A DNA stretch of 6,088 nt from Desulfofustis sp. (lineage in GTDB: Bacteria; Desulfobacterota; Desulfobulbia; Desulfobulbales; Desulfocapsaceae): NCBI GenBank assembly GCA_029287755.1, contig JARFQM010000155.1, positions 1-6,088 of the forward strand. Direction: 5' to 3'. The notes under the pieces are model-generated. The model did not search any database and was not told the origin of the DNA. It saw only the letters and a program-made list of their open reading frames with translations. Below are positions 5,933 to 6,088 of this stretch, in pieces. Made by a program: the position numbers and the translations under genes. Positions within the stretch are counted from its first letter, which is position 1. Every line of letters begins with the position of its first letter.

Positions 5933-6088
5933 GTGACTACCTTTAAAAGCGGACGCCATTTTCTGCAAATCCCTGGACCGAGCAACGTACCGGACAGAAT
6001 TCTGCATGCCATCGGTCGGCCGACCATCGATCATCGCGGACCTGAATTCCAGAAACTCTCGGAGGAGGTGCTCATCGGTTCCAGGCGG
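5933..6088 (+). CDS. Class V aminotransferase, serine-glyoxylate type, N-terminal part only
   Basis: The first 52 codons run off the window end. The GTG start at 5933 has GAGG at 5921-5924, eight bases upstream, and lies 23 bases after the allG stop. The sequence GRHFLQIPGPSNVPDRIL followed by IGRPTIDHRGPEFQKL is the standard N-terminus of serine-glyoxylate/alanine-glyoxylate aminotransferases, which are PLP enzymes of fold type I. The PLP-binding lysine lies beyond the window. These enzymes convert glyoxylate to glycine using serine or alanine. The related PucG/HpxJ enzymes instead use ureidoglycine and produce oxalurate, the substrate of the enzyme encoded just upstream. The visible N-terminus looks more like the serine-glyoxylate branch as I remember it, so the donor is undecided. 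Position at the end of the cluster suggests co-transcription and a shared pathway. Confidence 0.88.
   Translation, partial: MTTFKSGRHFLQIPGPSNVPDRILHAIGRPTIDHRGPEFQKLSEEVLIGSRR

Overview
The window is a same-strand (+) gene cluster from a bacterium, with no gene I can support on the minus strand. It holds the end of a TRAP transporter operon followed by the subunits of an oxamate carbamoyltransferase (oxamic transcarbamylase, OXTCase) system, the AllF/AllG/AllH group of E. coli (formerly FdrA/YlbE/YlbF). TRAP transporters, Shine-Dalgarno (SD) starts, tight packing and moderate GC fit a proteobacterium, probably free-living or marine. That is an inference, and I cannot name a genus.

Layout: (1) 1-211, C-terminus of a DctQ-type small TRAP permease; (2) 214-1509, complete DctM-type large permease; (3) 1512-1714, an internally deleted carbamate kinase that keeps its first ~43 and last ~26 codons in different frames; (4) 1726-2706, intact DUF2877/AllH-type protein; (5) 2684-2892, remnant of a fumarylacetoacetate hydrolase (FAH)-family gene, mostly the C-terminal end and itself frameshifted; (6) 2914-4455, FdrA/AllF; (7) 4445-4642, a 65-codon gene with a DWRPPAGGD motif, overlapping the fdrA end and carrying a strong SD; (8) 4671-5909, DUF1116/YlbE/AllG; (9) 5933 to the window end, N-terminus of a class V (serine-glyoxylate type) aminotransferase. 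No stretch over 300 bases lacks a gene or gene remnant. I see no tRNA, rRNA, CRISPR array, insertion sequence, convincing terminator or recognisable promoter, and the cluster looks like one polycistronic unit.

Working model (inference): the TRAP system imports a small carboxylate, possibly a purine-breakdown product such as allantoate or oxalurate. OXTCase (AllF+AllG+AllH plus the small protein) phosphorolyses oxalurate to oxamate and carbamoyl phosphate. The downstream aminotransferase handles glyoxylate-linked amino transfer. The carbamate kinase that would normally turn carbamoyl phosphate into ATP, NH3 and CO2 is broken here.

The most notable observations are the two decayed genes on either side of an intact allH, each apparently keeping its start region and its 3' end but missing its middle, and the separately encoded DWRPPAGGD protein.
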